NCBI RefSeq assembly: GCF_025751575.1
Contig: NZ_JAOWLA010000009.1
Span: 1 to 64,000 of the forward strand
Source: Albidovulum sediminicola
GTDB lineage: Bacteria; Pseudomonadota; Alphaproteobacteria; Rhodobacterales; Rhodobacteraceae
Length of the DNA: 64,000 nucleotides
Reading direction: 5' to 3'
The notes beneath the pieces were generated by a model. It saw nothing but the letters and a program-made list of their open reading frames with translations, was not told the origin of the DNA and searched no databases. The translations under genes were made by a program, and so were the position numbers. Below are positions 8,423 to 17,327 of the stretch, in pieces (the first letter of the stretch is position 1; every line of letters starts with the position of its first letter).

Positions 8423-9347
8423 CGACCGCGCTCCGGGCGCGCTCGGCCTCGACATCGGCGACAAGCCAATCCGCGAAGGCGCGGATCTTGCGGTCACGTT
8501 CGCGATCCGCGCGGTACAGCACCGCCCAGTCGCCGCGCGAGCGCGCCACCAGATCGACCGGCAGCACCAGTTCTCGCCGCCGCAGTTCCTCTTCCGCGAA
8601 GGGACCGTTAAGCATCGCGACCCCGGCGCCGGCGATCGCCATCTCCAACGCCAGCGCGTAGGTATCGACCTTCGTGTAGCGCAACGCCGGGGCATTCTCG
8701 ATGCCGGCGGCCCGGAACCAGTCGCGCCAATCGTTGGGCGCCGAGGACACCTCGATCAACGGCAGGCCGAGGAGGTCGGATGGCGTCACCACCGGGCTCA
8801 GCGCAGCGAGGATCGACGGGCTGCACACCGGATAGAGCGTGCCCTCGAACAGTCTGCGCGCGCGCAGGCTACCCGGCAGGTCACGGTCGACATACATGAT
8901 CGCGATGTCGGTATTGGCCTCGTCGAACCACCATTCCGTGCGCCGCGTGTTCAGCGAAAAGTTAATCTCGGGGTGAGCGGCATGGAAGCGCGAGAGCCGC
9001 GGCGACAGCCAGCGGATCGCCACGGTGACATAGGTCTCGATCCTCAGATCGGCCTCCGGACCGTGCCGCCTGATGATGCCGGCGCCGGTCACCAGCGTCT
9101 CGAGCGCCTGCCGTGCATAGTCGTAGAAGACCCGCCCCTCCTCGGTCAGGGCGACCGAGCGCCCCTCCCGCAGGAAGAGCGCGCAGCCAAGGTCGTCCTC
9201 AAGCTGGCGGACCTGATGGCTGATCGCGACATGCGTCAGGTTGAGCTCATCCGCCGCCTTGCGGAAGCTGCGCAGCCTTGCCGCCGCCTCGAATCCCTTC
9301 AGCGCGTTGAGCGGTGGCAATGAGCGGAATGGCTGGCGTCCATTCAA
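8406..9347 (-). CDS. LysR-family transcriptional regulator (GcvA-like)
   Basis: A 313-residue LysR regulator with winged helix at residues about 8-66 (LNLTHVAISHQVRQLE) and a full effector domain. No in-frame ATG fits, and TTG 9347, seven bases after a G-run, gives the family-typical opening FRSLPPLNALKGFEAAAR. It is divergent from the MttB-family methyltransferase at 9499, with a T-N11-A palindrome between them, and so probably controls that gene. Confidence 0.85.
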   Translation of the reverse strand: MNGRQPFRSLPPLNALKGFEAAARLRSFRKAADELNLTHVAISHQVRQLEDDLGCALFLREGRSVALTEEGRVFYDYARQALETLVTGAGIIRRHGPEADLRIETYVTVAIRWLSPRLSRFHAAHPEINFSLNTRRTEWWFDEANTDIAIMYVDRDLPGSLRARRLFEGTLYPVCSPSILAALSPVVTPSDLLGLPLIEVSSAPNDWRDWFRAAGIENAPALRYTKVDTYALALEMAIAGAGVAMLNGPFAEEELRRRELVLPVDLVARSRGDWAVLYRADRERDRKIRAFADWLVADVEAERARSAVVNSGR

Positions 9348-9393
9348 TGCGCGGCCCCCCCTTGGCTCTCGCCGCCCAGGCCGGCGGCCGGAC

Positions 9394-9412
9394 CGGTAAG
9401 CTGCGGTTACCG
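9394..9412. promoter_or_regulatory. LysR-type operator upstream of MttB-family gene
   Basis: CGGTAA-N7-TTACCG is a perfect 6-bp inverted repeat with T9397 and A9409 exactly 11 bases apart. It lies about 50 bases from the LysR start and about 90 bases upstream of the methyltransferase start, in the divergent gap. Confidence 0.6.
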
Positions 9413-9498
9413 ATCGCCAAAAAACTATCAATTGTAGGAATTTGCGCCAGTCACACAATGCAGATGCGACACGAAACCACAGTGGAAAGGGCGCCGCC

Positions 9499-11088
9499 AT
9501 GAACCAGATGCAAGTGACCGAACCACGGCGCGGCGGGCGCGCGGCGCGCCGTGCCCTGAGGGCGGCACCTGGCGAGTTCGATCTGCGTCCGGTGCGCGGC
9601 GGCATGGAGAACCCCCGCCACTTCCGCCCGCTAAGCGAGACCGACATGGCGCGCATCCACCGGGCCGCGCTTGACGTTTTGGAAACGGTGGGCATCGGCG
9701 ACTGCCTGCCCTCGACGGTCGACTACCTGACCCGGATCGGCTGCATCTACCGCGACGACGGCCGCATCACCTTTCCCCGCGCCCTGGTCGAGGACTACAT
9801 CCCCCGCATCAACCGCGACTTCCTGCTTGCCGGGCGCGATCCGCGTCACGACATGCACATGCAGGCCAGCCGCTTTTACTGCGGCACCGCCGGGGCGACG
9901 GTCAACATGGTCAACCCGCGCACCGGCGCCTATCGCGGCACGACGCTTCACGACCTCTACGACTGTTCGCGCCTGGTCGATACGCTCGACAACATCCACT
10001 TCTTCCAGCGCACCGTGGTCCCGCGCGAGATCGAAGACTTCTTCGAGATGGACTTCAACACCTGCTACGCGAGCCTGGCCGGAACGTCGAAACATGTCGG
10101 CACCAGCTGGGGCGGCGTGCGGCAGCTCGAAGCCTCTCTGGACGTGATGCATCTGCTCGCCGGAAGCGAGAAGGCGTGGCGCGAACGGCCATTCGTGTCG
10201 ATGTCCTGCTGTTTCACGGTCTCGCCGCTGAAATGGGCGGCCGACAGCTGCCTTTGCCTGGAGGTCGGCGCGAAGGCCGGCATGCCGATCATGCTCGTTT
10301 CGCTGGGTCAAGCCGGCGCCACTGGCCCGGCGGCGCTGGCCGGCAACGTGGTGATGATCCTGGCCGAGCTCCTGGCCGGCATGATCTATGTCGACGCGGT
10401 CGCGCCGGGCAATCCGGTGATCCTTGGCTTCTGGCCATTCGTGTCTGACCTACGCACCGGGGCGATGTGCTGCGGCAGCGGCGAACAGGCGCTGCTGACA
10501 GCGGCCTGCGGACAGATGAGCCGGTATTACGGGCTGATTTCGGGGATCCCTGCGGGCATCGCCGACAGCAAGATGCCGGACGCGCAGTCGGGCTACGAAA
10601 AAGGCCTCAACCACGTCGTCACCGCCAATTCCGGCGCCAACCTGATGTATGAGGCGGGCGGAATGGTCGCCTCGCTCATGGGTTTCTCGCTCGAAAGCCT
10701 GGCGATGGACAATGACTCGATCGGGGCGGCGCTGCGCACGGTGCGCGGCATCGACGTGAACGAGGACACCGTTTCGGTCGATGTCATCCGCGAGGTCTGT
10801 CTGGACGGCCCGGGCCATTTCCTCGCCCATGGGCAGACCATGCACCTGATGGAGCGTGATTACGTCTATCCGAAGCTTGGCGACCGGATGAGCCCGAGCG
10901 AGTGGGCCGAAAAGGGCCGCCGGACCGCGCTTGACCGCGCCATCGACCAGGTCGATCAGACGCTTGGCGCGCATTATCCGGAATACATCCCCCGCGCGAT
11001 CGACGAGGCGATCCGCGCGAGATACCCGGTCCTCCTGCCACGCAACCGCATGCGCCCGAACGCCGACTGGCCGCGAACCTGGGGCTGA
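9499..11088 (+). CDS. MttB-superfamily methyltransferase, non-pyrrolysine
   Basis: A 529-residue member of the trimethylamine methyltransferase (MttB) superfamily. The N-terminal RRGGRAARRALRAAP and the C-terminal DGPGHFLAHGQTMHLM are features I recognise from roseobacter members. The frame has no internal TAG, so it lacks the pyrrolysine of archaeal MttB and belongs to the MtgB-like branch, whose studied members demethylate quaternary amines by transfer to a corrinoid protein. GGAAAGGG precedes the ATG. No corrinoid protein or corrinoid:folate methyltransferase gene is nearby. It is monocistronic and divergent from a LysR gene. Confidence 0.82.
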   Translation: MNQMQVTEPRRGGRAARRALRAAPGEFDLRPVRGGMENPRHFRPLSETDMARIHRAALDVLETVGIGDCLPSTVDYLTRIGCIYRDDGRITFPRALVEDYIPRINRDFLLAGRDPRHDMHMQASRFYCGTAGATVNMVNPRTGAYRGTTLHDLYDCSRLVDTLDNIHFFQRTVVPREIEDFFEMDFNTCYASLAGTSKHVGTSWGGVRQLEASLDVMHLLAGSEKAWRERPFVSMSCCFTVSPLKWAADSCLCLEVGAKAGMPIMLVSLGQAGATGPAALAGNVVMILAELLAGMIYVDAVAPGNPVILGFWPFVSDLRTGAMCCGSGEQALLTAACGQMSRYYGLISGIPAGIADSKMPDAQSGYEKGLNHVVTANSGANLMYEAGGMVASLMGFSLESLAMDNDSIGAALRTVRGIDVNEDTVSVDVIREVCLDGPGHFLAHGQTMHLMERDYVYPKLGDRMSPSEWAEKGRRTALDRAIDQVDQTLGAHYPEYIPRAIDEAIRARYPVLLPRNRMRPNADWPRTWG

Positions 11089-11111
11089 GGGTGGCCGCCG
11101 CTGGCCCCGTC

Positions 11112-12167
11112 TCAGGCCGAAGCCCCGGTGATCATTTCGGCGATCAGCGCCGCCGCTCGGTCGACATCGGTTTGCGAGACATCCAGATGGGTGACGATAC
11201 GCAGTATCGACGGCCCCTCGACGTTCACGGCAACGCCCTCCGCTGCAAGCCGGTCTGCCAGCTGCGCGGCCCCTGAACGCGTTGACGAAAGGTCCAGGAA
11301 GACGATGTTGGTCGCGTCCTCCACCGGCGTCACCAGAAGCCCTGGCACTGTCCTCAGCCGCTCCGCGAAACGCCGCGCGTTGGCGTGGTCGATGGCGAGC
11401 CGCTCGATATTGTGGTCGAGCGCGTAGAGGCCCGCCGCCGCCATGATCCCGGACTGGCGCATCGCCCCGCCAAGCCGGTGTTTCCAGGCCAGCGCCTCAT
11501 CGATGAAGTCGGCCGGCCCGGCCAGGACCGCCCCGAACGGGCAGCCCAGCCCCTTCGAAAGATCGATCCAGACGCTGTCGCAGGCATGGGCGAATTCGGC
11601 GGCCGGAACGCCCGCGGCCACGGCGGCATTGAAAAGCCGCGCCCCATCCATGTGCAGGGCGAGCCCGCGCGACCGAGCAAGCCCGGCAAGCTCCGCGATC
11701 GCGGCCTGCGGCCAGATCCGGCCGCCGCCACGGTTGGTGGTCTGCTCGATGCTGATGACGCGGCTGAGGGGCGCACGCGGGCGGGGCGCGCGCAAGAGCG
11801 GCTCGACCTCGGCGGCCCCGAAGATGCCGCTCGCACTCGCGATGGGGCGGACCTGCGCCCCCGCCAACGCCGCGGCGCCCGCCCCTTCCGATCCGAAGAC
11901 ATGTGCGTTGGCCGCGCAGATAATCTCGTCCCCCGGGCGGCAATGCACGAGGAAGGCGATCTGGTTGCACATTGTCCCAGACGGCAGGAACAGGGCCTTC
12001 TCTTGCCCCAGAAGGGCAGCGGTGCGCGCCTCAAGGGCGAGGGTGGTGGGGTCTTCACCCCGCTGTTCGTCGCCGACCTCCGCCTCGGCCATCGCCCGGC
12101 GCATCGCCGGGGAGGGCCGTGTCGCGGTGTCGGATCTGAGATCGACAGTTCGTGATGCGCTGGTCAT
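11112..12167 (-). CDS. Low-specificity L-threonine aldolase family protein
   Basis: A 351-residue fold-type I PLP enzyme. [19 protein letters not shown] at the N-terminus and [13 protein letters not shown] are signatures of threonine aldolases, and the PLP lysine is in [13 protein letters not shown]. The reaction is cleavage of L-threonine or allo-threonine to glycine and acetaldehyde; related enzymes act on other beta-hydroxy amino acids. ATG 12167 has GGGTG just upstream; a GTG at 12191 is possible. It is convergent with the MttB-family gene and lies in the same direction as the BCCT carrier upstream. A link to glycine from betaine breakdown is plausible but not shown. Confidence 0.85.
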   Translation of the reverse strand: MTSASRTVDLRSDTATRPSPAMRRAMAEAEVGDEQRGEDPTTLALEARTAALLGQEKALFLPSGTMCNQIAFLVHCRPGDEIICAANAHVFGSEGAGAAALAGAQVRPIASASGIFGAAEVEPLLRAPRPRAPLSRVISIEQTTNRGGGRIWPQAAIAELAGLARSRGLALHMDGARLFNAAVAAGVPAAEFAHACDSVWIDLSKGLGCPFGAVLAGPADFIDEALAWKHRLGGAMRQSGIMAAAGLYALDHNIERLAIDHANARRFAERLRTVPGLLVTPVEDATNIVFLDLSSTRSGAAQLADRLAAEGVAVNVEGPSILRIVTHLDVSQTDVDRAAALIAEMITGASA

Positions 12168-12271
12168 CGTCACCCGGTTGCTGGTCGCCACGCCCGTCGC
12201 CCGCCATCCAGCGGGCGCGCATGCACGTTTCCTGCGTAGCGGGTTGACCAGACAAGGTCAAAGGCGGCGCG

Positions 12272-13912
12272 TCAGCGGGCTTCGCTCATCAGCCCCCGCA
12301 AGGTCGCCCAGCACATGAGCAGAAGGACCGCCGTGAAGGGCAGCCCGGTCGAAATGACCATTGCCTGCAACGCCCCCAGTCCCCCGCCCACAAGAAGCAC
12401 GATCGCCACGGCGCCCTCGAAGGTGCACCAGAAGACCCGCTGCGGCAGCGGCGCATCGACCTTGCCGCCAGCGGTGATCGTGTCGATCACGAGCGAACCG
12501 GAGTCCGACGAGGTCACGAAGAACACGATGACCAGGATGATGCCGATGACGGAGGTGATCGTGGCAAGCGGCAAGCCTTCCAGCATCGCGAAAAGCGACA
12601 GTTCAGGCACATAGCTGTCGATGACATAGGCCTTCACCGAACTGGCGGTGGGGTCGCTCAGCACCTGATCAATGGCCACGCCGCCGAAGACGGCCATCCA
12701 CAGGACGCAGACGAGCGAGGGGATCAGCAGCACGCAGATGATGAACTCCCTCACCGTGCGCCCGCGCGAGACGCGGGCGATGAACATGCCGACGAAGGGG
12801 GACCAACTGATCCACCAGGCCCAATAGAACGCCGTCCAGCCCTGCATGTAGCTCGTATCCTCGCGTCCGAAGGGGTTCGACAGCGGCACGATCGAGGTCG
12901 CATAGGCGCCGAGGCCACTGATGAAATCGGCAAAGATCGTCGCGGTCGGCCCGGCCAGAAGGACGAAGACGAGAAGCAGCGCCGCGATTGCCATGTTGAT
13001 CTCGGACAGTACCTTCACGCCACCGTCCAGGCCGCGCAACACCGATCCGAGCGCCACCGCGGTGATCACGGTGATCAGCAGCACCTGCACCGTGATGGTG
13101 TTCGGTATCCCGAAGATATGCTCAAGCCCGGCGTTCGCCTGCTGCGCGCCGAAACCAAGCGAGGTCGCCAGCCCGAAGAGCGTCGCGAAGACGGCAAGAA
13201 TGTCGATGACATGGCCCACCCAGCCCCAGATCGCCTCACCGAAGATCGGGTAGAAGGCCGAGCGGATCGTCAGCGGCAACCCCTTGTTGAAGGTAAACAG
13301 AGCAAGCGCAAGCGCCACGATCGCATAGATCGCCCAGGGGTGCAGCCCCCAATGGTAGATCGTCGCGGCAAGGCCCATGTTCCTGGCCGCCTCGACGTTC
13401 TCGGGGATGATCGTGCCATCCTCGGCGATGGGGGAGGCAACGCCGAGCGGCTCTGAGATCGCCATGTGGTAGACCGGCTCCAGCACGCCGAAGAACATCA
13501 GGCCAATGCCCATGCCGGCGGCGAAGAGCATCGCGAACCAGCCCATGTAGCTGTAGTCGGGCTTCGCCTCCTTGCCGCCAAGGCGCACCGCACCCCATGG
13601 GCTGACAATCAGGAACAGGCAGAAGACGACGAAGATATTCGCCGCCCCCAGGAAGAACCAGTCGAAGGTCGAGGTGAGCCAGGGCCGGAGCCAACCGAAG
13701 ACCGAGCCGGCCTGCTCCGGCAAGGCAAGCGCGTAGAAGACGAAGGCCACGATGCTCAGGCCCGAGACGAGGAAGACGGGGTTGTGAACGTCAAAGCCGA
13801 AGGGGCCAAGCTGGCCCTCGATGTTGTCCTGACCGATCATGTAATCGGTGTCGATGAGATCCGCCGCGCCTTCCGGGATGGGGATGCCTTGTGTGCTGTC
13901 CTGTTCGTCCAT
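12272..13912 (-). CDS. BCCT-family (betaine/choline/carnitine) transporter
   Basis: A 546-residue inner-membrane carrier, the usual length for BCCT proteins with about twelve membrane segments. GMGIGLMFFGVLEPVYH and the aromatic WTAFYWAWWISWSPFVG are the family signatures; the tryptophans form the quaternary-ammonium binding box. A strong GAGGAGG lies seven bases before the ATG. The universal stress protein gene starts just upstream in the same direction, a TeaD-like pairing. It is the obvious importer for the methylated-amine enzymes around it; specificity is not readable. Confidence 0.9.
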   Translation of the reverse strand: MDEQDSTQGIPIPEGAADLIDTDYMIGQDNIEGQLGPFGFDVHNPVFLVSGLSIVAFVFYALALPEQAGSVFGWLRPWLTSTFDWFFLGAANIFVVFCLFLIVSPWGAVRLGGKEAKPDYSYMGWFAMLFAAGMGIGLMFFGVLEPVYHMAISEPLGVASPIAEDGTIIPENVEAARNMGLAATIYHWGLHPWAIYAIVALALALFTFNKGLPLTIRSAFYPIFGEAIWGWVGHVIDILAVFATLFGLATSLGFGAQQANAGLEHIFGIPNTITVQVLLITVITAVALGSVLRGLDGGVKVLSEINMAIAALLLVFVLLAGPTATIFADFISGLGAYATSIVPLSNPFGREDTSYMQGWTAFYWAWWISWSPFVGMFIARVSRGRTVREFIICVLLIPSLVCVLWMAVFGGVAIDQVLSDPTASSVKAYVIDSYVPELSLFAMLEGLPLATITSVIGIILVIVFFVTSSDSGSLVIDTITAGGKVDAPLPQRVFWCTFEGAVAIVLLVGGGLGALQAMVISTGLPFTAVLLLMCWATLRGLMSEAR

Positions 13913-13960
13913 GGGGCCGCCTCCTCTCGCAGTGTTCTGTTATCTTCGGTTCCCGGGCCG

Positions 13961-14377
13961 TCAGCCACGCACCAGCATGACCGACACGCGCGAATGCAGC
14001 GCCAGGGTGCCGCCATGTGACGCCCAGATGTAGTCGGTCACATTCGGGACATGCGTGGCCATCACCACCAGATCGGCACCGATCTGCTCGACGGTGTCAT
14101 GCAGGGCCTTGTCGAGTTCCGTGGTCGGGTCGTGATTGATGACCAGATGGGACGTGCCGCGATGGCCATGCCTGTCGGCTTCCGCCTTGGCAAATCCGGA
14201 AAGGAGCGCGGCGACCTCCTCGGGGCGGTGGCCAAGATCGCTGGGTTCCGCGCTGGCGACCCCGACATAGCACACCCGCGCGGAATAAAGCCGCGCGAGA
14301 TCGGCCGCCACCTGGAGCGACGTCGACACCCTGTCCAGATGCCGCAAATCCACGGGAACCATGATGTTGCTGAACAC
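13961..14377 (-). CDS. Universal stress protein (UspA family), paired with BCCT carrier
   Basis: A 138-residue Usp domain protein beginning VFSNIMVPVDL and ending HSRVSVMLVRG. GTG 14377 is chosen because GGGAGG lies five bases upstream, and the longer frame upstream adds a low-complexity tail. The ATP-binding glycine pattern near the end is reduced (WASHGGTLALHSR). It is 48 bases upstream of the BCCT gene on the same strand. Usp proteins coupled to osmolyte carriers, such as TeaD with TeaABC, modulate transport; a similar role here is an inference. Confidence 0.82.
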   Translation of the reverse strand: MFSNIMVPVDLRHLDRVSTSLQVAADLARLYSARVCYVGVASAEPSDLGHRPEEVAALLSGFAKAEADRHGHRGTSHLVINHDPTTELDKALHDTVEQIGADLVVMATHVPNVTDYIWASHGGTLALHSRVSVMLVRG

Positions 14378-15035
14378 TTCGTCCTCCCTTTCGCGCCAGA
14401 ATAAGCGCTCTCCCCTTGGCGCTCTTGACGGGGTTCTCACGGCCCGCGTGCCCGGTTCCGGCCAACAGAACGGGGATAGCCCTGATCCAGCCGGTCGGCA
14501 TGCCTGATGCGATCAAGGACGGGCATGCCTGCCATTGGGCCGTTTGCGGCATCCGCCCATTTTGCGAGCCGCATGTTGTATTATAACAACATTTTCCCCG
14601 ATTAGCCAAATCGGGCGGTCCGGGTGCAGACCGGTGTCGGACTAGCGTGCAACCCAGCCAGCCTGAGCGAAGCGGCCTTCGCGTCTGGCGTGCAGGTGCT
14701 TCACAGGCCCTTGATGTGCTTTTCCGGGGCTTCGGCCACAGCCTCGGATTCAGAGGAGGCGCCAGTCGGAGGGCAGGTTCACGCTCCATCCTGCGACGGC
14801 CACCGTCCACGTCACAGGCAGGCCGAGGCTGACGGCGAAGCGCGCAAGGTGGCGGCGTGCAGGAAATCCGCGGCGGCCGCTTTTTAGGGCAGTCCGGGAG
14901 CCCGTCGAGGGGCTTGGCCGTCGTGGCCTCGACCATCTCCTCGATGACCGGAGATGCCCCACAGCAGACTTCTCAGCCGATCAGCAGCGTGATCGGGCCG
15001 TAACGGGCGGGTTCCTCTTCTTCCGCCCCAAACCG
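14378..15035. other. 658-base gap without convincing gene
   Basis: Holds the promoter region for the Usp-BCCT pair, including the inverted repeat at 14573-14592. Open frames exist on both strands but are arginine/proline-rich and show no family resemblance. A short minus-strand stretch ending at 14976-14978 reads ARYGPITLLIG in the same frame as the Usp gene that stops at 15036. It could be a decayed tail, but is too short to call. No terminator with a clear U-run was found. Confidence 0.4.
14573..14592. promoter_or_regulatory. Perfect palindrome, GntR/FadR-like
   Basis: ATGTTGT-ATTATA-ACAACAT is a perfect 7-bp inverted repeat in a small AT-rich island within GC-rich DNA, about 200 bases upstream of the Usp-BCCT start. 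TTGT-N6-ACAA resembles operators of GntR-family regulators. No GntR gene is in the window. Confidence 0.5.
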
Positions 15036-15488
15036 TCACTTGACGGTAAGGACGGGGCATTTCGCCAGCAGTTCGACGCGATGGGAAACGCCCCCGCGCA
15101 AGGTTGCCTCGATGTTTCCGAGGCCGCGCGAGCCGATGACGATGATGCTGACGCCGTTCTTTTTCGCGACGTCCACGATGGTGCGCGCGACCGGGCCGGT
15201 TTCGACCACCTTGGCGATGTCAGTCGCGCCCTTCGTCCGGGCGATGTCCTCGGCCTCGGAGAGCAACTCGCGCGACAGAAGCTTGATCGCTTCGTACTCG
15301 GCCCCTGCGATCTGCTCCAGTTGCGCGTATTTGCGCAACTCCTCCGATACCTTCGGGGTCTGGCGCGGCCTCAATACCGTCAGGATGAGAAGTTTCGCGT
15401 TGCAAGCCGCCGCGATTTCCGCCGCATATTCAACGGCCTTGAGCGAATGACCGGAGCCATCGACCGCGACCAGAAGCTTCTCAATCAT
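15036..15488 (-). CDS. Universal stress protein (UspA family)
   Basis: A 150-residue Usp domain protein from MIEKLLVAVDGSGHSLKAVE to CPVLTVK. The ATP-binding motif IVIGSRGLGNIEATLRGGVS (G-x2-G-x9-G[S/T]) is intact near residue 115, so ATP binding is likely. ATG 15488 has GGGAGAG upstream at good spacing. It is separated from the other Usp gene by more than 650 bases and is probably its own unit. Role: a cytoplasmic stress-response nucleotide-binding protein of unknown client. Confidence 0.88.
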   Translation of the reverse strand: MIEKLLVAVDGSGHSLKAVEYAAEIAAACNAKLLILTVLRPRQTPKVSEELRKYAQLEQIAGAEYEAIKLLSRELLSEAEDIARTKGATDIAKVVETGPVARTIVDVAKKNGVSIIVIGSRGLGNIEATLRGGVSHRVELLAKCPVLTVK

Positions 15489-15887
15489 TCTCATCTCTCC
15501 CTTGGTGGACAAGCAAGTGGCGGGTCGCCGCACCGACGGCATCGATCGGCCAAAAGCCGAAGGGACCGCGCAAGACGCCCTTCCGGCGCCCCAGCCGAAG
15601 GTACAGCACTTCGCGCATTGAGGTAAACGTCGTTCAGGCACGAACCCAGGTCTTGATCCTCACCGCGGGCTCAGCCGGCTGCCAGGACACCGCCGGGTCG
15701 CATCGCATCCGCCCTGCCGAAGGCCGCTGCGGGAAGGGCCTTGACCGGACGCGGACGAGACCCTACGAAGCGTCACCGACGATGCGCCGATTTGACGTTC
15801 AGATTGCGGGCGCAAAACAAATGCAGCTAAAGCGAAGGTGCATCCGCCCCTTCGACAGACATGCGCAAGAGCGCGATGGAGGTTAAG
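15489..15887. other. Non-coding gap between divergent Usp and ACT-like genes
   Basis: About 400 bases between two divergent starts. Apart from the two ribosome-binding sites I see no convincing promoter, operator, terminator or gene in it. Confidence 0.5.
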
Positions 15888-16214
15888 GTGGCTGACGGCA
15901 ACCATTCACAGACTATTCCGAACTGTCCGATCCCGGTTTCGCAGATCGACGCGACCCGCGCGGGATTTCCAGGAACCGCAGTGACGTTCGAGATCGAGTT
16001 TCTCGTGACCGATCCCTGGTCCGGGCTCGCGGTGATCGCCAGAGCCATGGCCGCGTGCGGCCTCGCGCTCGAAGCACTGCGGTGTTCCGGCGACGGCGCG
16101 ATCCTGTGCCGGGTCGCCGACACCCCCGGTTGCGATCTGGCCCGGCTGGCGCAGGTGCTCGACGGGGCCGAGGACGTCCGCATCTTCCGATGGACCACGG
16201 TCCTGGGATTCTGA
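15888..16214 (+). CDS. Small ACT-like domain protein, function unknown
   Basis: A 108-residue protein from GTG 15888, which has GGAGG five bases upstream. The core runs VTFEIEFLVTDPWSGLAVIARAMAACGL and later ARLAQVLDGAEDVRIFRW, a beta-alpha-beta-beta-alpha-beta order like the ACT small-molecule-binding fold. Stand-alone ACT proteins often sense amino acids. It ends nine bases before the convergent LysR gene. I do not recognise a specific family. Its place in the amine island could mean it binds a product amino acid, which is inference. Confidence 0.5.
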   Translation: MADGNHSQTIPNCPIPVSQIDATRAGFPGTAVTFEIEFLVTDPWSGLAVIARAMAACGLALEALRCSGDGAILCRVADTPGCDLARLAQVLDGAEDVRIFRWTTVLGF

Positions 16215-16223
16215 GGCCCTTGC

Positions 16224-17138
16224 TCAGCGGTTCGGGTACTCCGAGACCGAGATGATCCAGTCCCGCACCAGACAGGCATGCGGCGACAGCGGACGCTCGG
16301 TCGACCACACAAGGTAGATCCCGTTGTCGGTGCGCCAGGCCCATTCCTCTAGTCCGACAAGCAGTTTCCGCTCGATCAGATTGCGAACGATGTGCCGCCA
16401 GCCGAAGGCGAAGCCCTCACCCGCGGCGGCGGCCTGAAGCACAAGGGCGTAGTCGTTCAGCCGGAGGCCCGAGTCCAGATCCTGCCGGACAACGCCGTGG
16501 TGGGCGAACCAATGCGCCCAGGTCGGGCGCACGCGCACCGGCTCCTCCAGGTGGATAAGCCGCTGCTCTGCCATGTCCGCGATGGTTCCGATGCCGCCCG
16601 CGCCCAGCGCGAAGCTCGGACTGACGACGGGAAAGATTACCTCATCCGCGATCCGCGCCGCTGCACAGCCCGGCCAGTCGCCGTCGCCAAGGCGAACGGC
16701 AAGGTCGATATTCTCCGCATCAAGGTCGGGCTCACGGTCGCTGTTTTGCAATCGCAGGTCGATCGCGGGATGGCGCGCGCGCAGATCCGGCAGCTTTGGC
16801 ATCATCCAATAATATGAGAATGCCGAGGAGGCGTTCAGCGTGACATGCTCGTCGCGCCCCATGCGGTGAACGGCCAGAACCGAGGCCTCGATCTCACCCA
16901 GTGCGCGCGAGACATCCGAGTAAAGCCGGTGCCCGGCGCTGGTCAGTTCGACCTTCCGGTGCCCCCGATGGAAGAGTTTTACGCCCAATCCTTCCTCAAG
17001 CTGCTTGATCGCGGCGCTTACGGAGGGTTGCTGGGTGCTCATTTCATCCGCTGCCCTGGTGAAGGAACCAAGCCGCGCCGCTGCCTCGAACACCACGAGG
17101 TTTCGGGAGGAGGAGACGAGTTTCCAGAGCTTTCGCAT
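16224..17138 (-). CDS. LysR-family transcriptional regulator (GcvA-like)
   Basis: A 304-residue LysR regulator. The winged helix is at residues about 12-70 (ADEMSTQQPSVSAAIKQLEE), followed by an effector domain in which WMMPKLPDLRARHPAIDLRL is typical. The ATG has no strong ribosome-binding site. It is divergent from the dimethylglycine dehydrogenase-type gene at 17328, across a 189-base gap, and is its probable regulator. Confidence 0.86.
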   Translation of the reverse strand: MRKLWKLVSSSRNLVVFEAAARLGSFTRAADEMSTQQPSVSAAIKQLEEGLGVKLFHRGHRKVELTSAGHRLYSDVSRALGEIEASVLAVHRMGRDEHVTLNASSAFSYYWMMPKLPDLRARHPAIDLRLQNSDREPDLDAENIDLAVRLGDGDWPGCAAARIADEVIFPVVSPSFALGAGGIGTIADMAEQRLIHLEEPVRVRPTWAHWFAHHGVVRQDLDSGLRLNDYALVLQAAAAGEGFAFGWRHIVRNLIERKLLVGLEEWAWRTDNGIYLVWSTERPLSPHACLVRDWIISVSEYPNR

Positions 17139-17193
17139 AATCTGTTTCTATCTTATCCATCGCCATTTTCAACGGTCACAACCGCCGGTCCAC

Positions 17194-17203
17194 ACCCTAG
17201 GGT
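17194..17203. promoter_or_regulatory. Short palindrome in the LysR/dehydrogenase gap
   Basis: ACCCTAGGGT is a perfect 10-base palindrome between the divergent LysR gene and the FAD oxidoreductase. It has no T-N11-A spacing, so it is a weak candidate for an operator. Confidence 0.25.
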
Positions 17204-17327
17204 CGGTCAGCTTCTGCCAAAGCCGCCGATGGCGGGACGCGCCCGCGCGCCCCTTGTGGCCGCGAAAGCCGACGCCGGGCCCCGAACGCCCTGCACCGCC
17301 ACGAAACTCACGACCTGAGAGGCCACG

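Noticed and set aside
9499-11088. Pyrrolysine-containing MttB
   Set aside because: No in-frame TAG occurs in this gene or in the copy at 21864, so neither is a pyrrolysine enzyme.
14750-14962. Possible small minus-strand gene in the Usp gap
   Set aside because: 70 codons, Arg/Ser-rich start, no ribosome-binding site and no recognisable family.
14976-15035. In-frame extension of the Usp gene beyond its stop (ARYGPITLLIG)
   Set aside because: About 20 codons only; likely chance, although a decayed tail or recoding cannot be excluded without homologues.
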